Assembly: GCA_020638955.1 (NCBI GenBank)
Contig: JACKHO010000009.1
Location: forward strand, 186,001 to 250,000
Direction: 5' to 3'
DNA: 64,000 nucleotides
From: Planctomycetaceae bacterium
GTDB lineage: Bacteria; Planctomycetota; Planctomycetia; Planctomycetales; Planctomycetaceae
Shown here: positions 24,385 through 34,011 of the stretch, piece by piece
Layout of the letters: each line of letters opens with the position of its first letter
Numbering within the stretch: the first letter of the stretch is position 1
Translations under genes and position numbers: made by a program
Notes under the pieces: model-generated
Databases searched by the model: none
The model's input: the letters and a program-made list of their open reading frames with translations, nothing else
What the model was told of the DNA's origin: nothing

Positions 24385-25772
24385 TAGATGACATCCTCCA
24401 AGGAATCACTGTAAGGCGAGAGGCGGTCTGACTCGCGGGATTCTCCACCCGAGAGGAAATTGGTCCAGCGGCGCTCGAATGAGTCGAACAGGCGAAACAT
24501 CCACAGAAACGGACGAACCACCCAGCCATCGAGCATGGAATCGAGATTGCCACGATGCATGGCGAACTGATACAGCCACAACTGGAATGGTGTGGGCGGA
24601 GGAGCGTTTTCCGGTTTCTTTTTGTCCAGCCGGGCACCGACAGCATCTTCCAGCATTTGGCGATCTTTCAAGATCGACGGAGCACGCAACAACTGCAACG
24701 TTCGCAGGCAGGCGTGACCAATCATGTGGATGAGTGCGATGTAGTACCAACCCAATCCAATTTCGACCGTGATAATCCCCACCTGTGTCAGTGAGGCAAA
24801 CGCGAGAGCGTTCTTGACGTCACTCTGCACCCGCGAGGTCATCGAGCCGAATACGGCGGAAATGAGTCCCAGTACAATGACGAGAATTCGTAGCGTGAGC
24901 GATGCCGCCAACAGCGGGCTGACTCGCAGCAACAAAAATGTTCCCAGGTGAACGGACAGCGCGCCGTAGAACACAGCACTTGAGGGGGTCGGGCCTTCCA
25001 TCGCCCGTGGCAGCCAACCGGAGAACGGAACCATGCCCGACTTTCCGGCGGCTGCCAACAGGAGGAGTGACCCAACTGCCAACGCCTGCCACGGTTCGAT
25101 GGCGGAAACGCCCATGGGCCAGGAGTCTTTACCAATCATGCGATCAAAGTCCCCCGCCCCCGTTAAATGATGCATGGTGAGGGCAGCAATGAGGAAAGCT
25201 GCATCGGCGATGCGGTAAATAGTCCACACGCGGTGGCCGTTTCGTACCGGGCCGGGCCGTTCGTGGAAATAAGCCACCAGCAAAGCTGAGGAGAGTCCCA
25301 CAAGTTCCCAGCCAAAGAAGAGAGTTTCAATTGTGCCGGCCAGCGAGGAAATCACCATTCCTAACAGGAACAGGGCATAGAGCAGAAAGAAACGCTGATA
25401 CCCCGCGTCACGATGCAGATAGACGTTGGCAAATGCTCCCACCGTGCCGCACAAAATGAACGTCAAAATGGTGAACGGCACCGACAGCCGGTCGAACACG
25501 AACTTCAAATGGAAGTGGAAATGCTCCTCTTCAATGGTCACCCAGTGCCCCAGTTCAACAGGAACGTGTCGTTTTCCCGTCACCAGCATGAGCACCAGAA
25601 TGGTCGTTGCGGCTAATAACCCCAACGTCACTCCGAATTTCGTTATCTGGGACTGCAACTTTTCAGACAATCGCACGTTGCACAGCATGGGAAGTCCCAG
25701 CGCCAACAACACGAATGCCGGGCTGGCTACCACAATTCGCCCGAGATACCACATGGTCGAATCAACAGTCAT
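24384..25772 (-). CDS. dabB: DabB-like NuoL-type antiporter subunit
   Basis: A 462-residue membrane protein of the NuoL/antiporter family. Key segments are LSVPFTILTFILCGTVGAFA (first half), FFGWELVGLSSALLVAYFHE with the family Glu, GKSGMVPFSGWLPRAMEGPTPSSA, the signature segment of proton-channel subunits, and SDVKNALAFASLTQVGIIT. In Dab systems this subunit anchors DabA and couples proton flow to bicarbonate or CO2 uptake. It overlaps the dabA stop by one base (TAATG) and is itself overlapped by the next gene. The C-terminal 100 residues are a cytosolic extension with an amphipathic helix that might contact DabA. Confidence 0.85.
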   Translation of the reverse strand: MTVDSTMWYLGRIVVASPAFVLLALGLPMLCNVRLSEKLQSQITKFGVTLGLLAATTILVLMLVTGKRHVPVELGHWVTIEEEHFHFHLKFVFDRLSVPFTILTFILCGTVGAFANVYLHRDAGYQRFFLLYALFLLGMVISSLAGTIETLFFGWELVGLSSALLVAYFHERPGPVRNGHRVWTIYRIADAAFLIAALTMHHLTGAGDFDRMIGKDSWPMGVSAIEPWQALAVGSLLLLAAAGKSGMVPFSGWLPRAMEGPTPSSAVFYGALSVHLGTFLLLRVSPLLAASLTLRILVIVLGLISAVFGSMTSRVQSDVKNALAFASLTQVGIITVEIGLGWYYIALIHMIGHACLRTLQLLRAPSILKDRQMLEDAVGARLDKKKPENAPPPTPFQLWLYQFAMHRGNLDSMLDGWVVRPFLWMFRLFDSFERRWTNFLSGGESRESDRLSPYSDSLEDVI

Positions 25773-28700
25773 TACGCCACCTCCGTTTCATGAATGGAGA
25801 AGAACGGAAGGTGATCGCGCGAGCCTTCATAGCATTCCAGCGATGATTCCACTTCATTCAACTTTGCCCCACTGGGCTGATAGACCTGGAATTCACCATT
25901 CTTGAACATTTGAATTTCCGATGTCGCCGGATCAATAACGGCCAGGTGAACCCAGGCGCCACGAATCAGACGATTGATCACCGCGTTGCGTTCCATAATG
26001 GACAACATGACTTCAGGCGTCGTTTCAATGACGAAGGTCAATCGCATTGGTTCATGAATTTCACAAACCTGCTGATAAACGCCGGTCCGCAAGTCGCTGG
26101 ATGTCCCCTCCATCACACCGACCAGCGATGCCACGTTGTGCGGCAGTTTTGAGCCGCTTCCATAATGAACGTTGTCGACGGTCGAGAAGTAGAAGGAAAG
26201 GTTAATTCCCGAACAGACCGGCACCGCTGCTGACAAAATACCGAGCAGTACCGAGTGTTCGTCGTTGTCGGCTTCAGGATCGTATGAAGTCAGAAACGCA
26301 CGCCGATCGAGAAACAGTCCGCGCGACCATTGTCGTCGGCCGACAATACAGAGCGAATTCGTGGCGTGATCGTATTCGGGTCGTGGTTGCGAAATGTCCT
26401 CCGCTCGAGCCTCGACATGACGCAGCGCGTCTTTGGCGGAGATTGAGAGCGGTACAGTACCAAATCGTCGGCAACGCTCGTGGGCGTTACGTCGGCGAGC
26501 CTCTTCAATGGCCTTGCGTGCCACTTCCAAATCTTCCCGATGCGAAGCTGGCAGGCGGTCGAGATCGTAGAACACCACCGAGTCGTCGCAGGTATTATGG
26601 TACGAACCAACAAAAAACGTGTCGTCGGGAATATCAACTCCCTGAGCCGCAACTTTCGTGCGCACACGCCAGTCGTTCGCCATTTGGGCAAATGCGCGGG
26701 CGTTCGGTCCTCCACGTTTCCCAGCACAGGCACCACAGCAATAAGACGATTCGTGCGGATTGTTCAGGCTCGATGAACCGTGACCGCAAATGACAAACAG
26801 CCTGGAGAAGTGCTCGCTCTTCGTCACGCCCATGTCCCTCAGTAGCCGTACGACAACGCCTGCCATTTCATCAACCGAATAGCCAATGTGACCGTTCGTC
26901 GGGCCAGGGTCACCTTCATAACGTTCGAGCTGCAAGTTGGTTACTGGTGGTGGTTGCAGTAGCGAGCCGAATCGCTGACGAATCCGTGCAGTCAAATGTG
27001 GAAACAAGACGCGGGCGACGAGCGGAACCGACGCCAGAGTTCCGAGCACACCAGTCAGAATCCCCCCCAGAAACGTCCGGCTTCGTTTGTGAAACGCATG
27101 ACTGAACAGCCCGATTTGGCGGCGAATTTGGGCGCGACTCTGATGTTCACCTTCAAACGTGTAGCCAACGTCTTCCTGAACGTAGTGCACTGGTTTGATG
27201 ACAGCAGGACAGAGCGGTTTGTAGAACGCGTCGGCTGCTCCGCGGTAGTTCATGGCAACGGCAAAGAATCCGGCGGCACCAAACGTTTCGCACGTTGGCA
27301 AGACTTCTTCCAGATGTCGACGGAACGACTCTTCGCGGTCATCGATACAGGTGACAATTTGAAAGTCGGGACGATTTAGCCAGGGCGACGCGACATTGCG
27401 CCGCCGTGCCGTGTGTGTGGCGAATGCATCGAGTGTGGCATGCACGTACTTGCGTTCGAATGCTTCGTGGAAAATGCGTCGTCGTTCGAGCGAGGGGAAA
27501 CTTTCCAGTTCGTCGCTGATTTCCTGCCATTCGTCGTCGGTCAACTGCAGGAGTTCGAGTGGTGTCCACCCGAGCATTTGTGCGACCTGGAACAACAGGA
27601 ACGCGCGACGTTCGCGTTTCATGGGTTCGGGTTGGGACACTTTCTGGCGTGCCAACGCAAGGATTTGCGGGATCGAGTCCGACTCGCCGAATGCCTCTCG
27701 ACCAATGTGGCGAATGGCGTGTCGTTCGAGCAGGAGTTGCACGGCCAACATCCCAATGAGGGACTCCTTCGGGACGTTGTGCACGACCCAGTCCACTCCC
27801 AACTCAAGTTGCCAGACCATGCCGGCCCAACCAGCCAGCGACAGCAGCGACTGCGTAATAAAGGCTTCCCGATTTGCCGGGGCTATTCCAAACTCGGTGA
27901 GCGTGTGTTCGATGCATTGTTCCGCCGAAATGTGCTCCTGTTTCAGTCGACGGACGTCACAGGCCAACCCACTCAGCCAGGAGTTTAGTCCTGCAGTCTT
28001 CGTCTCGTATAAGGCGAGAAACGACTCGTAAAACCCGGCATCCCGATTTGGTAATGTCCAGTCGGAATACCCTTGATCGACGTACGCGGCGCAGAAACGA
28101 ATGAGCACGTCATGCACGTTCCGGTTGATGTCATCGCCCGTTGCGTGCAACATCAAATCTCGTGGACGAACGAATGAGTTCGCCTCGGCGGGCTTGTGGG
28201 AGCACGCGACTCCCTTGAGGCAAATTCGCCAGAGAAGTTGCAGCGAAAACGCCTCCCAACCAACGTCGGACCACCTGGAGGAATCGTGGCCGAACTTTTC
28301 GAACAGGCTGGCCAGTTCGGGAATGTCGTCCCGGTTTCCCGAACCATTCAACCACTTTCGCGTCGAGGTAATAATTCGGGTTCGATTAATGCGGGTTGTC
28401 TGATCGCGAAACCGTTCGAGCGCGTCGGTCTCGGCGACAACCCAGCGCAGTTCTGCATCGGGGCCAACGTGTATGGGATGACGCAACATGGCGAACCGGA
28501 GTTCGGCAATCATCCCCAGCCCGTTGATCACTTTGAGACCGCGTTGACCGAGGTCGGCCATTACCACCGCTTCGAGATCTTCGTCAGTAATTCGGCCCTT
28601 TGCATACAGTCGGCGATACTCCTGTTCCGACAGATACGGTTCCGCCTGGTAGCATTCCCGGGCAGCTTTCAACGCTTGATGGAACGGTTGATCCTCAAAC

Positions 28701-28843
28701 GCCTGCAAATTGTTAAGCAGCACGAAGACTTCGATTGGCCCTTGCGTTGGCAAGAAGCGAGCTGCGTTCTCGACCAAACGCCGCACGGAGTGCTCGTGGT
28801 TCCCGTCTGTCGAAGATTCCTCTTCAAGTTCCAATTTCGACAC
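25772..28843 (-). CDS. dabA: DabA-type inorganic carbon accumulation protein (DUF2309/UPF0753)
   Basis: A 1023-residue protein of the DUF2309/UPF0753 family, whose characterised members (DabA) are beta-carbonic-anhydrase-like subunits of proton-driven CO2/bicarbonate accumulation complexes. The zinc-site residues are visible: the Cys and Asp of VTCIDDREESFRRHLEE near residue 500, and the His and Cys of CGHGSSSLNNPHESSYCCGA near residues 686-700. The N-terminus (LPTQGPIEVFVLLNN) and the PFHQALKAARECYQ segment fit the family. The GTG at 28843 is the likely start, with a weak GGAA ahead. It is the first gene of the three-gene operon. No carboxysome or RuBisCO gene is in the window, so the carbon may feed anaplerotic reactions or support pH balance. 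Confidence 0.92.
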   Translation of the reverse strand: MSKLELEEESSTDGNHEHSVRRLVENAARFLPTQGPIEVFVLLNNLQAFEDQPFHQALKAARECYQAEPYLSEQEYRRLYAKGRITDEDLEAVVMADLGQRGLKVINGLGMIAELRFAMLRHPIHVGPDAELRWVVAETDALERFRDQTTRINRTRIITSTRKWLNGSGNRDDIPELASLFEKFGHDSSRWSDVGWEAFSLQLLWRICLKGVACSHKPAEANSFVRPRDLMLHATGDDINRNVHDVLIRFCAAYVDQGYSDWTLPNRDAGFYESFLALYETKTAGLNSWLSGLACDVRRLKQEHISAEQCIEHTLTEFGIAPANREAFITQSLLSLAGWAGMVWQLELGVDWVVHNVPKESLIGMLAVQLLLERHAIRHIGREAFGESDSIPQILALARQKVSQPEPMKRERRAFLLFQVAQMLGWTPLELLQLTDDEWQEISDELESFPSLERRRIFHEAFERKYVHATLDAFATHTARRRNVASPWLNRPDFQIVTCIDDREESFRRHLEEVLPTCETFGAAGFFAVAMNYRGAADAFYKPLCPAVIKPVHYVQEDVGYTFEGEHQSRAQIRRQIGLFSHAFHKRSRTFLGGILTGVLGTLASVPLVARVLFPHLTARIRQRFGSLLQPPPVTNLQLERYEGDPGPTNGHIGYSVDEMAGVVVRLLRDMGVTKSEHFSRLFVICGHGSSSLNNPHESSYCCGACAGKRGGPNARAFAQMANDWRVRTKVAAQGVDIPDDTFFVGSYHNTCDDSVVFYDLDRLPASHREDLEVARKAIEEARRRNAHERCRRFGTVPLSISAKDALRHVEARAEDISQPRPEYDHATNSLCIVGRRQWSRGLFLDRRAFLTSYDPEADNDEHSVLLGILSAAVPVCSGINLSFYFSTVDNVHYGSGSKLPHNVASLVGVMEGTSSDLRTGVYQQVCEIHEPMRLTFVIETTPEVMLSIMERNAVINRLIRGAWVHLAVIDPATSEIQMFKNGEFQVYQPSGAKLNEVESSLECYEGSRDHLPFFSIHETEVA

Positions 28844-29010
28844 GGCAATTCCATTTCCATTCTGAGTGCGACAATCTGCAAACTGGCCAAAGGCTCATCG
28901 CACAGCACAAACAGGAAGACGTCAGGCATCCAGCAGAAAAGACCAAGGAACTGCAAGCTCCCAACATGCTTTTACACTGGCGTTAAGAAGGTGCCATTTC
29001 CGTCAGAAGC

Positions 29011-29058
29011 GAGTGTTACAAACACACTCGGCGACACTTCGAAGCCGCAACGAAGTGT
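29011..29058 (-). terminator. Two tandem stem-loops upstream of dabA
   Basis: ACACTTCG (29034-29041) pairs with CGAAGTGT (29051-29058), and GAGTGT (29011-29016) pairs with ACACTC (29024-29029). The first stem begins at the stop codon of the small frame at 29058-29393, so it could end that transcript. It is also about 170 bp upstream of dabA, so a leader structure for the operon is possible. There is no U-tract. Confidence 0.35.
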
Positions 29059-29393
29059 TAAACCAGCAGGCGCCCGAGCAGGGATAGCCGTTCGTGACTT
29101 GAGGCCCAGCCACATTCCAGAACCGCAACACGTTCAGCGTTGCCAAATTGCCCCGAGATCACCTCAGTTCCATGAAAAGAGGAACCGAGCACACTATGCC
29201 CGACAAACTCGATGTCGCTTTCGACCTCTTCTTCCCGCTCGTCCTTGACCTTCGCAGAGCGCTCAAAAACGTTCTGGTGCGAGTCCCCAACATCAGACGC
29301 AGCGTGTACTGAACAGACATCCCGCCGGGTCTGCAATTCAGCACTTTCCACGTGAAGGAGGATTACACAAATCCCCAAGAGGACAAAACGCAT
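29058..29393 (-). CDS. Possible small secreted protein, uncertain
   Basis: A 111-residue frame starting with ATG. The first 20 residues (RFVLLGICVILLHVESAELQ) look like a signal peptide. The rest is acidic and unlike any family known to me (KVKDEREEEVESDIEFVGHS). There is no clear ribosome site, and other frames overlap it. It lies in the 770-bp gap 28844-29613 upstream of dabA and downstream of a sulfatase, which otherwise shows no gene. The tandem stem-loops at its end are the main support for it. Treat as a guess. Confidence 0.3.
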   Translation of the reverse strand: MRFVLLGICVILLHVESAELQTRRDVCSVHAASDVGDSHQNVFERSAKVKDEREEEVESDIEFVGHSVLGSSFHGTEVISGQFGNAERVAVLECGWASSHERLSLLGRLLV

Positions 29394-29613
29394 AATAGGC
29401 AAGGCGGGATGAACGAAGGCGGGGCATTCAAAACATCAGTAAAAGTATTATCGGTCTCACCTTCCGGCACTGTCAATTCTTCCCAATTGTGAGAGGGAAC
29501 AGACGCGGGCACTCATTGTAGGAGAACTGACGGTTTGTCTGCCCGCGGACTGCTTACAAGTGCAGGAGAACTCCCAGCGTAGCCTGGACTACTTTGAGCG
29601 GCATGCGAGGGTA

Positions 29614-31047
29614 TCAGTCGCGCAGCTTCGCTCGCTCGGCGAGCTGCTGACTTAGCTGGTCGACAAGTTCAGCGTGTTGTGCGGCGATGTTACGTGTTTC
29701 TCCATCGGACGTTTGATGGTCGTACAGTTCGACCTGTCCTTTGGGGTGGAGGATGAGTCGATGCGTTGCTGTACGAATCGTTTGGGCGCTGGCATAGGAC
29801 AACGCTGCATGCCCTGCAGCCTCTGGTTCTTTGCATTGCGGCAGCAGCGACACACCAAGTGCGAAGTCGGGAGCGGGGACGTTCGTGAGTTCGCAAAGAG
29901 TGGGGAAAACGTCGATCGTTTCCACAACTGCATTTGTAGCCTTACCGGGCTGTGCAATTCCGTCGTAATGCACAATGAGCGGTGACCGGAGAGACTCCTC
30001 GAACAGTGCATGCTTGCCCCAAATGGCGTGTTCGCCCAGATGCCAGCCGTGGTCGCCCCAGAGAATAACGACGGTGTTACTAGTCTGTCCCAGCTCGTCG
30101 AGTCGACCAAGAAGTTTGCCGACTTGGGCATCGGCGTAGCTGACGCACGCCGCGTATGCCTTGCGAACTTCGGTGGCGAATTCGGCATCGGTATTCGGAT
30201 TCCTGTCCCAGCGGTTGTACTTCATGAATTCGCCCGAGTTGTGCCACGTCGTGGTTCCCGATGGTTTTTCAGGATGCGGAATGGGAGGAAACTCGACATT
30301 GTCGTACAGGTCGCGGTATTTCTTCGGTGCACCAAAGGGAAGATGCGGACGAATGACTCCCACCGCAAGAAAGAACGGCTGATGATTCGAGTTCCTGTTC
30401 TCGGACAGTTCACTCAGCTGTTTCAATGCTTCGTCAACTGTTAGCCCGTCGGGATAAATGGTGTCTGGCCCGGCGACTGCCTGCAGGACGTCCATGGCCT
30501 TTGCATTGCCGCGGATTTCGCCATGAGCCAATCCGTGCATGGCCCCGCGAGGATGCTGCCAGTCTCCAGTGGGCATGAGGTGGCGGTTCCATGAATTGGG
30601 CATTTCCGGGATGGCCTCATCATCCCAATCGGCTCCGCCCCTTCCGCCAGGATGATGCGAAACCTTGCCGACGGAAACTGTCATGTATCCGTGCTGCCGG
30701 AACCAGGCGGGCATACTCGGGGGAACAGAGTCAGGATTCTTTTTCAGTCGATCAGCCCGGGCGAAAATGGCTCCGTTGCCGGACGGACCATAACGTCCTG
30801 TCAGCAATGCGTACCGTGAAGCACCACAGGTGGGTGCCCGTACGTAATGACGCGTGAAAATCCGGCTCTTTGCGGCGAGGGAGTCGATGTTCGGAGAACT
30901 AATGTGCGTCGCCCCGAAACAGTTCAGTTCGGGCCGCAGGTCATCAATGCACAGGAGCAACACGTTCGGCCTGTCGGCGGCAGAAACGGGTGGGAGCCAC
31001 GTCAGAAGAACCGCGGTGAGAACCCAAATGCATCGTGTTGAAGTCAA
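29614..31047 (-). CDS. Sulfatase, iduronate-2-sulfatase-like
   Basis: A 477-residue exported sulfatase. The signal peptide is followed by the metal-binding LLLCIDDLRPELNCFG. The active-site segment TCGASRYALLTGR carries the cysteine that would be converted to formylglycine. Further family segments are SVGKVSHHPGGRGG, WGDHGWHLGEHAIWGKH and SLRSPLIVHY. The pattern resembles iduronate-2-sulfatase-type enzymes, which act on sulfated polysaccharides. Translation starts at TTG 31047: an in-frame stop lies just upstream and GGAG sits eight bases ahead. It faces the PQQ-like gene across a 343-bp divergent region. The substrate is not known. Confidence 0.9.
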   Translation of the reverse strand: MTSTRCIWVLTAVLLTWLPPVSAADRPNVLLLCIDDLRPELNCFGATHISSPNIDSLAAKSRIFTRHYVRAPTCGASRYALLTGRYGPSGNGAIFARADRLKKNPDSVPPSMPAWFRQHGYMTVSVGKVSHHPGGRGGADWDDEAIPEMPNSWNRHLMPTGDWQHPRGAMHGLAHGEIRGNAKAMDVLQAVAGPDTIYPDGLTVDEALKQLSELSENRNSNHQPFFLAVGVIRPHLPFGAPKKYRDLYDNVEFPPIPHPEKPSGTTTWHNSGEFMKYNRWDRNPNTDAEFATEVRKAYAACVSYADAQVGKLLGRLDELGQTSNTVVILWGDHGWHLGEHAIWGKHALFEESLRSPLIVHYDGIAQPGKATNAVVETIDVFPTLCELTNVPAPDFALGVSLLPQCKEPEAAGHAALSYASAQTIRTATHRLILHPKGQVELYDHQTSDGETRNIAAQHAELVDQLSQQLAERAKLRD

Positions 31048-31390
31048 AACTCATCTCCTGATTGCCGATTGCTGGTGGCATCGCGTAACGACAAGTCACT
31101 GTAGCAATGTCGCAAGTGGGTTGCAGCCATTTCGCAATCTGGACGCAATTCCTTCCGACATCAAATTCAATTTCTCTGTAAGAATTCGCCACGACTCGGA
31201 TGAAACGAAACAGGTGATGCGCAAGTCCTGTTGCTGTTGAAAGGTTGGCTGCTTGCCCCAGCGAATTCGGTTGGATATGATCACATCAACGGAGACATAT
31301 GGTCTCTTTCCTCAGCAAAAATCCTGCCTTGCCCAATTGGTCGTAACAGGAATACGACCATTCACCAATCGAATTATGAAGAGTCTCCCC
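31048..31390. other. Divergent intergenic region
   Basis: This 343-bp region separates the divergent sulfatase and PQQ-like genes and must hold both promoters. I see no gene, strong dyad or recognisable riboswitch. The frame of the right-hand gene is open back to 31253, but its signal peptide begins only after 31391. Confidence 0.5.
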
Positions 31391-33937
31391 ATGAAGCAAT
31401 CAATGCTTGTTTGGTCGACCTTGTCGTTGCTGCTCGGTGCGTCTCTGGCACACGCCGAGCCGAACTGGACATACTGCCGCGGTCCGAGTTTTAACAGTAC
31501 CTCAGTGGAGACGAACCTCCCGGACGAATGGGACCCCAAGGGTGGCGAGGGAAGCAATTTGGTCTGGCGTGCTGAGGTTGGCTCGCGTTCAACACCGGTC
31601 CTTATGAACGACCGCGTCTATCTGTTGTCGACAGACAACGCCGAAGAGCCAACCAAAACTCGTGAAAAGGTCGTGTGCCTCAACGCCGATACCGGGGAAG
31701 TCGTTTGGGAGTATGCATTCAACGTCTACCTCAGTGATGTGCCCGTTGAACGTCTCGGCTGGGCAAGCGTCACCGCCGATTTGGAAACCGGGAATGTCTA
31801 CGCTCAGGGCGTTTGCGGATACTTCTGCTGTCTCAGTGGTGAGACGGGAGAAGTCATTTGGGACCGTTCACTGCACGAAGAATTCGGCCTCCTGAGTACC
31901 TACGGTGGACGAACCAACACTCCCATTGTTCACGAGAACAATGTCATTGTGAGTGCCGTCATCATTGGTTGGGGTGCCATGGCCAAGCCAGCACACCGTT
32001 TTATCGCCTTCGACAAAACCAACGGTCAGCCGGTCTGGTTTGAAGGGACCCGTCTGCTCCCTTACGACACCACGTACAGTGCACCCGTTCTGGCCGTCAT
32101 TGGTGGCGAACTCCAAATGGTCTTCGCTTCAGGTGATGGTGGAGTTCACGGATTCCAGCCACGCACTGGCAAGAAACTGTGGTCGTACGATATGTCCGGC
32201 CACGGGATTAACGTCTCTCCGCTCGTCGTGGGAGACCGCGTCATTTGCAGCCACAGTGAAGAGAACGTCGACAGCACCGAAATGGGTGCCATCGTCTGCC
32301 TGGACGCGACACAACGGGGCGTCATTGAAAAGCCCATTTGGAAGACCAACGGCATGTTTGTCGGTCGATGTGCTCCCGCTCTCATTGACGGACGTCTCTA
32401 CGTTGTCGACGACCGTGCCAAAATGCACTGTCTCAACATCGACACCGGCGAAGCCATTGGCGAGGAAGTTCGACTCGGCACCATGATGCGGGCCGACATG
32501 CTGGTCGCCGATGGAAAAATCTACGCCAACGAAGTGAATGGTCGTGGTTACATTTTGAAGCCGAACGCAGAGGGAGCGGAGATTATTCATCGCATCCGCC
32601 TGCGTGATGAAGAATTCCACGGTTCGCCCATCGCTCACAACTCTCGGGTTTACATTCCAACCACGGGTGCGATGTACTGCATTGGCAAGCCTGACGCGGC
32701 CGCCACCTCCGCCGAAGCACCGGCAGCCATTCAGGAAGCTCCTCGCGCTGACGACATGGAACCGGCCCACGTTCAATTAGTCCCCGTCGAAAGCCTGCTT
32801 CGTCCCGGGACGCGGCAGGAAATGCACGTTCGCTTGTACAACGCCAAGGGACAGTACATTCGCAACGCCAGCCCAGATGAGATTGAATTCAGCCTGCAGG
32901 GGCCGGGTTCCATTGAAGGCGGTAAGTACACCATTGAACACGGTCAGAGTTCCGAAGCCGCTGTTCTGGTAACCGCCAAGGTCGGTGAACTCACTGGTGG
33001 TGCCCGAATTCGCGTTGTGCCCGATTTAGACTGGGCCTATGGATTCGATGGCGGCAAAATTCCGGACACCTGGGTCGGTGTGCAGTACCGTCACGTGGGT
33101 ATGGACTTCGATTTGATTACGAAGTTGCGAGAGTCCAATCCCATGGCGGCCGATTTGTACATCTACCTCCATACCGATTTCACCAACTTCGGTCCCGCTC
33201 CAAAGGTATACGACAACTCGAACCCTAAGCAGGCCTGGACGGGATTACTCCGATTCCTGCGACTTGCTGACGGTGCCGATAAGCCGAAGACCGTGGAAGA
33301 AGCACAAGCCAAACTTGGGCCTTCGCTTCAGGTGCTGGTCGATGAGAAAGTCCTGTCGTCAGTCGATTGGTCCACTTGGGATCGTGAGACTGGTGAGGAA
33401 GGAAAGACTGTTCCAGAGCCACGCCTGACCGTTGTCAAAGGGGAACGCCAGGTCGATGGAAACGGAGTCCTCTGTAAAATCCAGACCATTCCGCTCGGTA
33501 CTCGCAGCCAGGGTTGGATGGGACATCCTGACTTCCATGACTACACCATCCAGACCGATGTGTACGCGATGAATCGCGACAACAAACTGCCGGACATTGG
33601 AGTCGTGGCCCAGCGTTACACCCTCGATATGATGGGGGCCTCGCAGCAGCTCCAGCTTCGCACCTGGACACCACAGTTGAATCGATTCTCCGTTGAGGTC
33701 CCCTTCAACTGGGAAGCTGACACCTGGTACACCATGAAGTTTGAGGCCAGCACCAGTGCCGATGGCCGCGCCGTCCTGAAAGGGAAGGTCTGGAAGCGTG
33801 GTGAAGAAGAACCTGCTGACTGGACCATCACCGGTGAAGACGAACTGGGCAACGTGCAGGGAAGTCCTGGACTGTTCGGTAACGCCAAGGATGCGGAAAT
33901 CTTCTACGACAACCTGACCGTCAAATCGAACGAGTAA
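31391..33937 (+). CDS. Secreted PQQ-like beta-propeller protein with C-terminal beta-sandwich region
   Basis: About 848 residues, with a signal peptide (MLVWSTLSLLLGASLAHAEP). Residues about 30-450 form a PQQ-binding-like repeat propeller, with repeated units such as VVCLNADTGEVVWEYAF and FIAFDKTNGQPVWFEG followed by PVLMNDRVYLLS-type strands. The C-terminal part (about 480-848) is beta-rich: an Ig-like region (EIEFSLQGPGSIEGGKYTIE), then DUF1080/laminin-G-like strands near the end (GMPHDF-type HPDFHDYTIQTDVYAM, and GLFGNAKDAEIFYDNLTV). True PQQ-dependent catalysis is not implied. The ATG at 31391 has GAAGAG ahead; 31376 is an alternative. It is followed 75 bp later by another propeller gene. 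Confidence 0.85.
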   Translation: MKQSMLVWSTLSLLLGASLAHAEPNWTYCRGPSFNSTSVETNLPDEWDPKGGEGSNLVWRAEVGSRSTPVLMNDRVYLLSTDNAEEPTKTREKVVCLNADTGEVVWEYAFNVYLSDVPVERLGWASVTADLETGNVYAQGVCGYFCCLSGETGEVIWDRSLHEEFGLLSTYGGRTNTPIVHENNVIVSAVIIGWGAMAKPAHRFIAFDKTNGQPVWFEGTRLLPYDTTYSAPVLAVIGGELQMVFASGDGGVHGFQPRTGKKLWSYDMSGHGINVSPLVVGDRVICSHSEENVDSTEMGAIVCLDATQRGVIEKPIWKTNGMFVGRCAPALIDGRLYVVDDRAKMHCLNIDTGEAIGEEVRLGTMMRADMLVADGKIYANEVNGRGYILKPNAEGAEIIHRIRLRDEEFHGSPIAHNSRVYIPTTGAMYCIGKPDAAATSAEAPAAIQEAPRADDMEPAHVQLVPVESLLRPGTRQEMHVRLYNAKGQYIRNASPDEIEFSLQGPGSIEGGKYTIEHGQSSEAAVLVTAKVGELTGGARIRVVPDLDWAYGFDGGKIPDTWVGVQYRHVGMDFDLITKLRESNPMAADLYIYLHTDFTNFGPAPKVYDNSNPKQAWTGLLRFLRLADGADKPKTVEEAQAKLGPSLQVLVDEKVLSSVDWSTWDRETGEEGKTVPEPRLTVVKGERQVDGNGVLCKIQTIPLGTRSQGWMGHPDFHDYTIQTDVYAMNRDNKLPDIGVVAQRYTLDMMGASQQLQLRTWTPQLNRFSVEVPFNWEADTWYTMKFEASTSADGRAVLKGKVWKRGEEEPADWTITGEDELGNVQGSPGLFGNAKDAEIFYDNLTVKSNE

Positions 33938-34011
33938 ACCTGCCCAACCGAAGCTTCGACTTTGGAAACGTAAATATACCCGCCAATAGAAACCGCAAGG
34001 GAATGAACCAA

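Noticed and set aside
28196..29248. Long plus-strand frame antisense to dabA
   Set aside because: It runs opposite to the well-supported dabA coding sequence and lacks any family motif, so it is a shadow frame.
15689..29399. A 17-base identity (GACAAAACGCATAATAG) at about 15689 and 29382
   Set aside because: A match of this length is close to what chance gives across 64 kb on two strands, and the contexts are unrelated: one overlaps a promoter-like site, the other a possible start codon.
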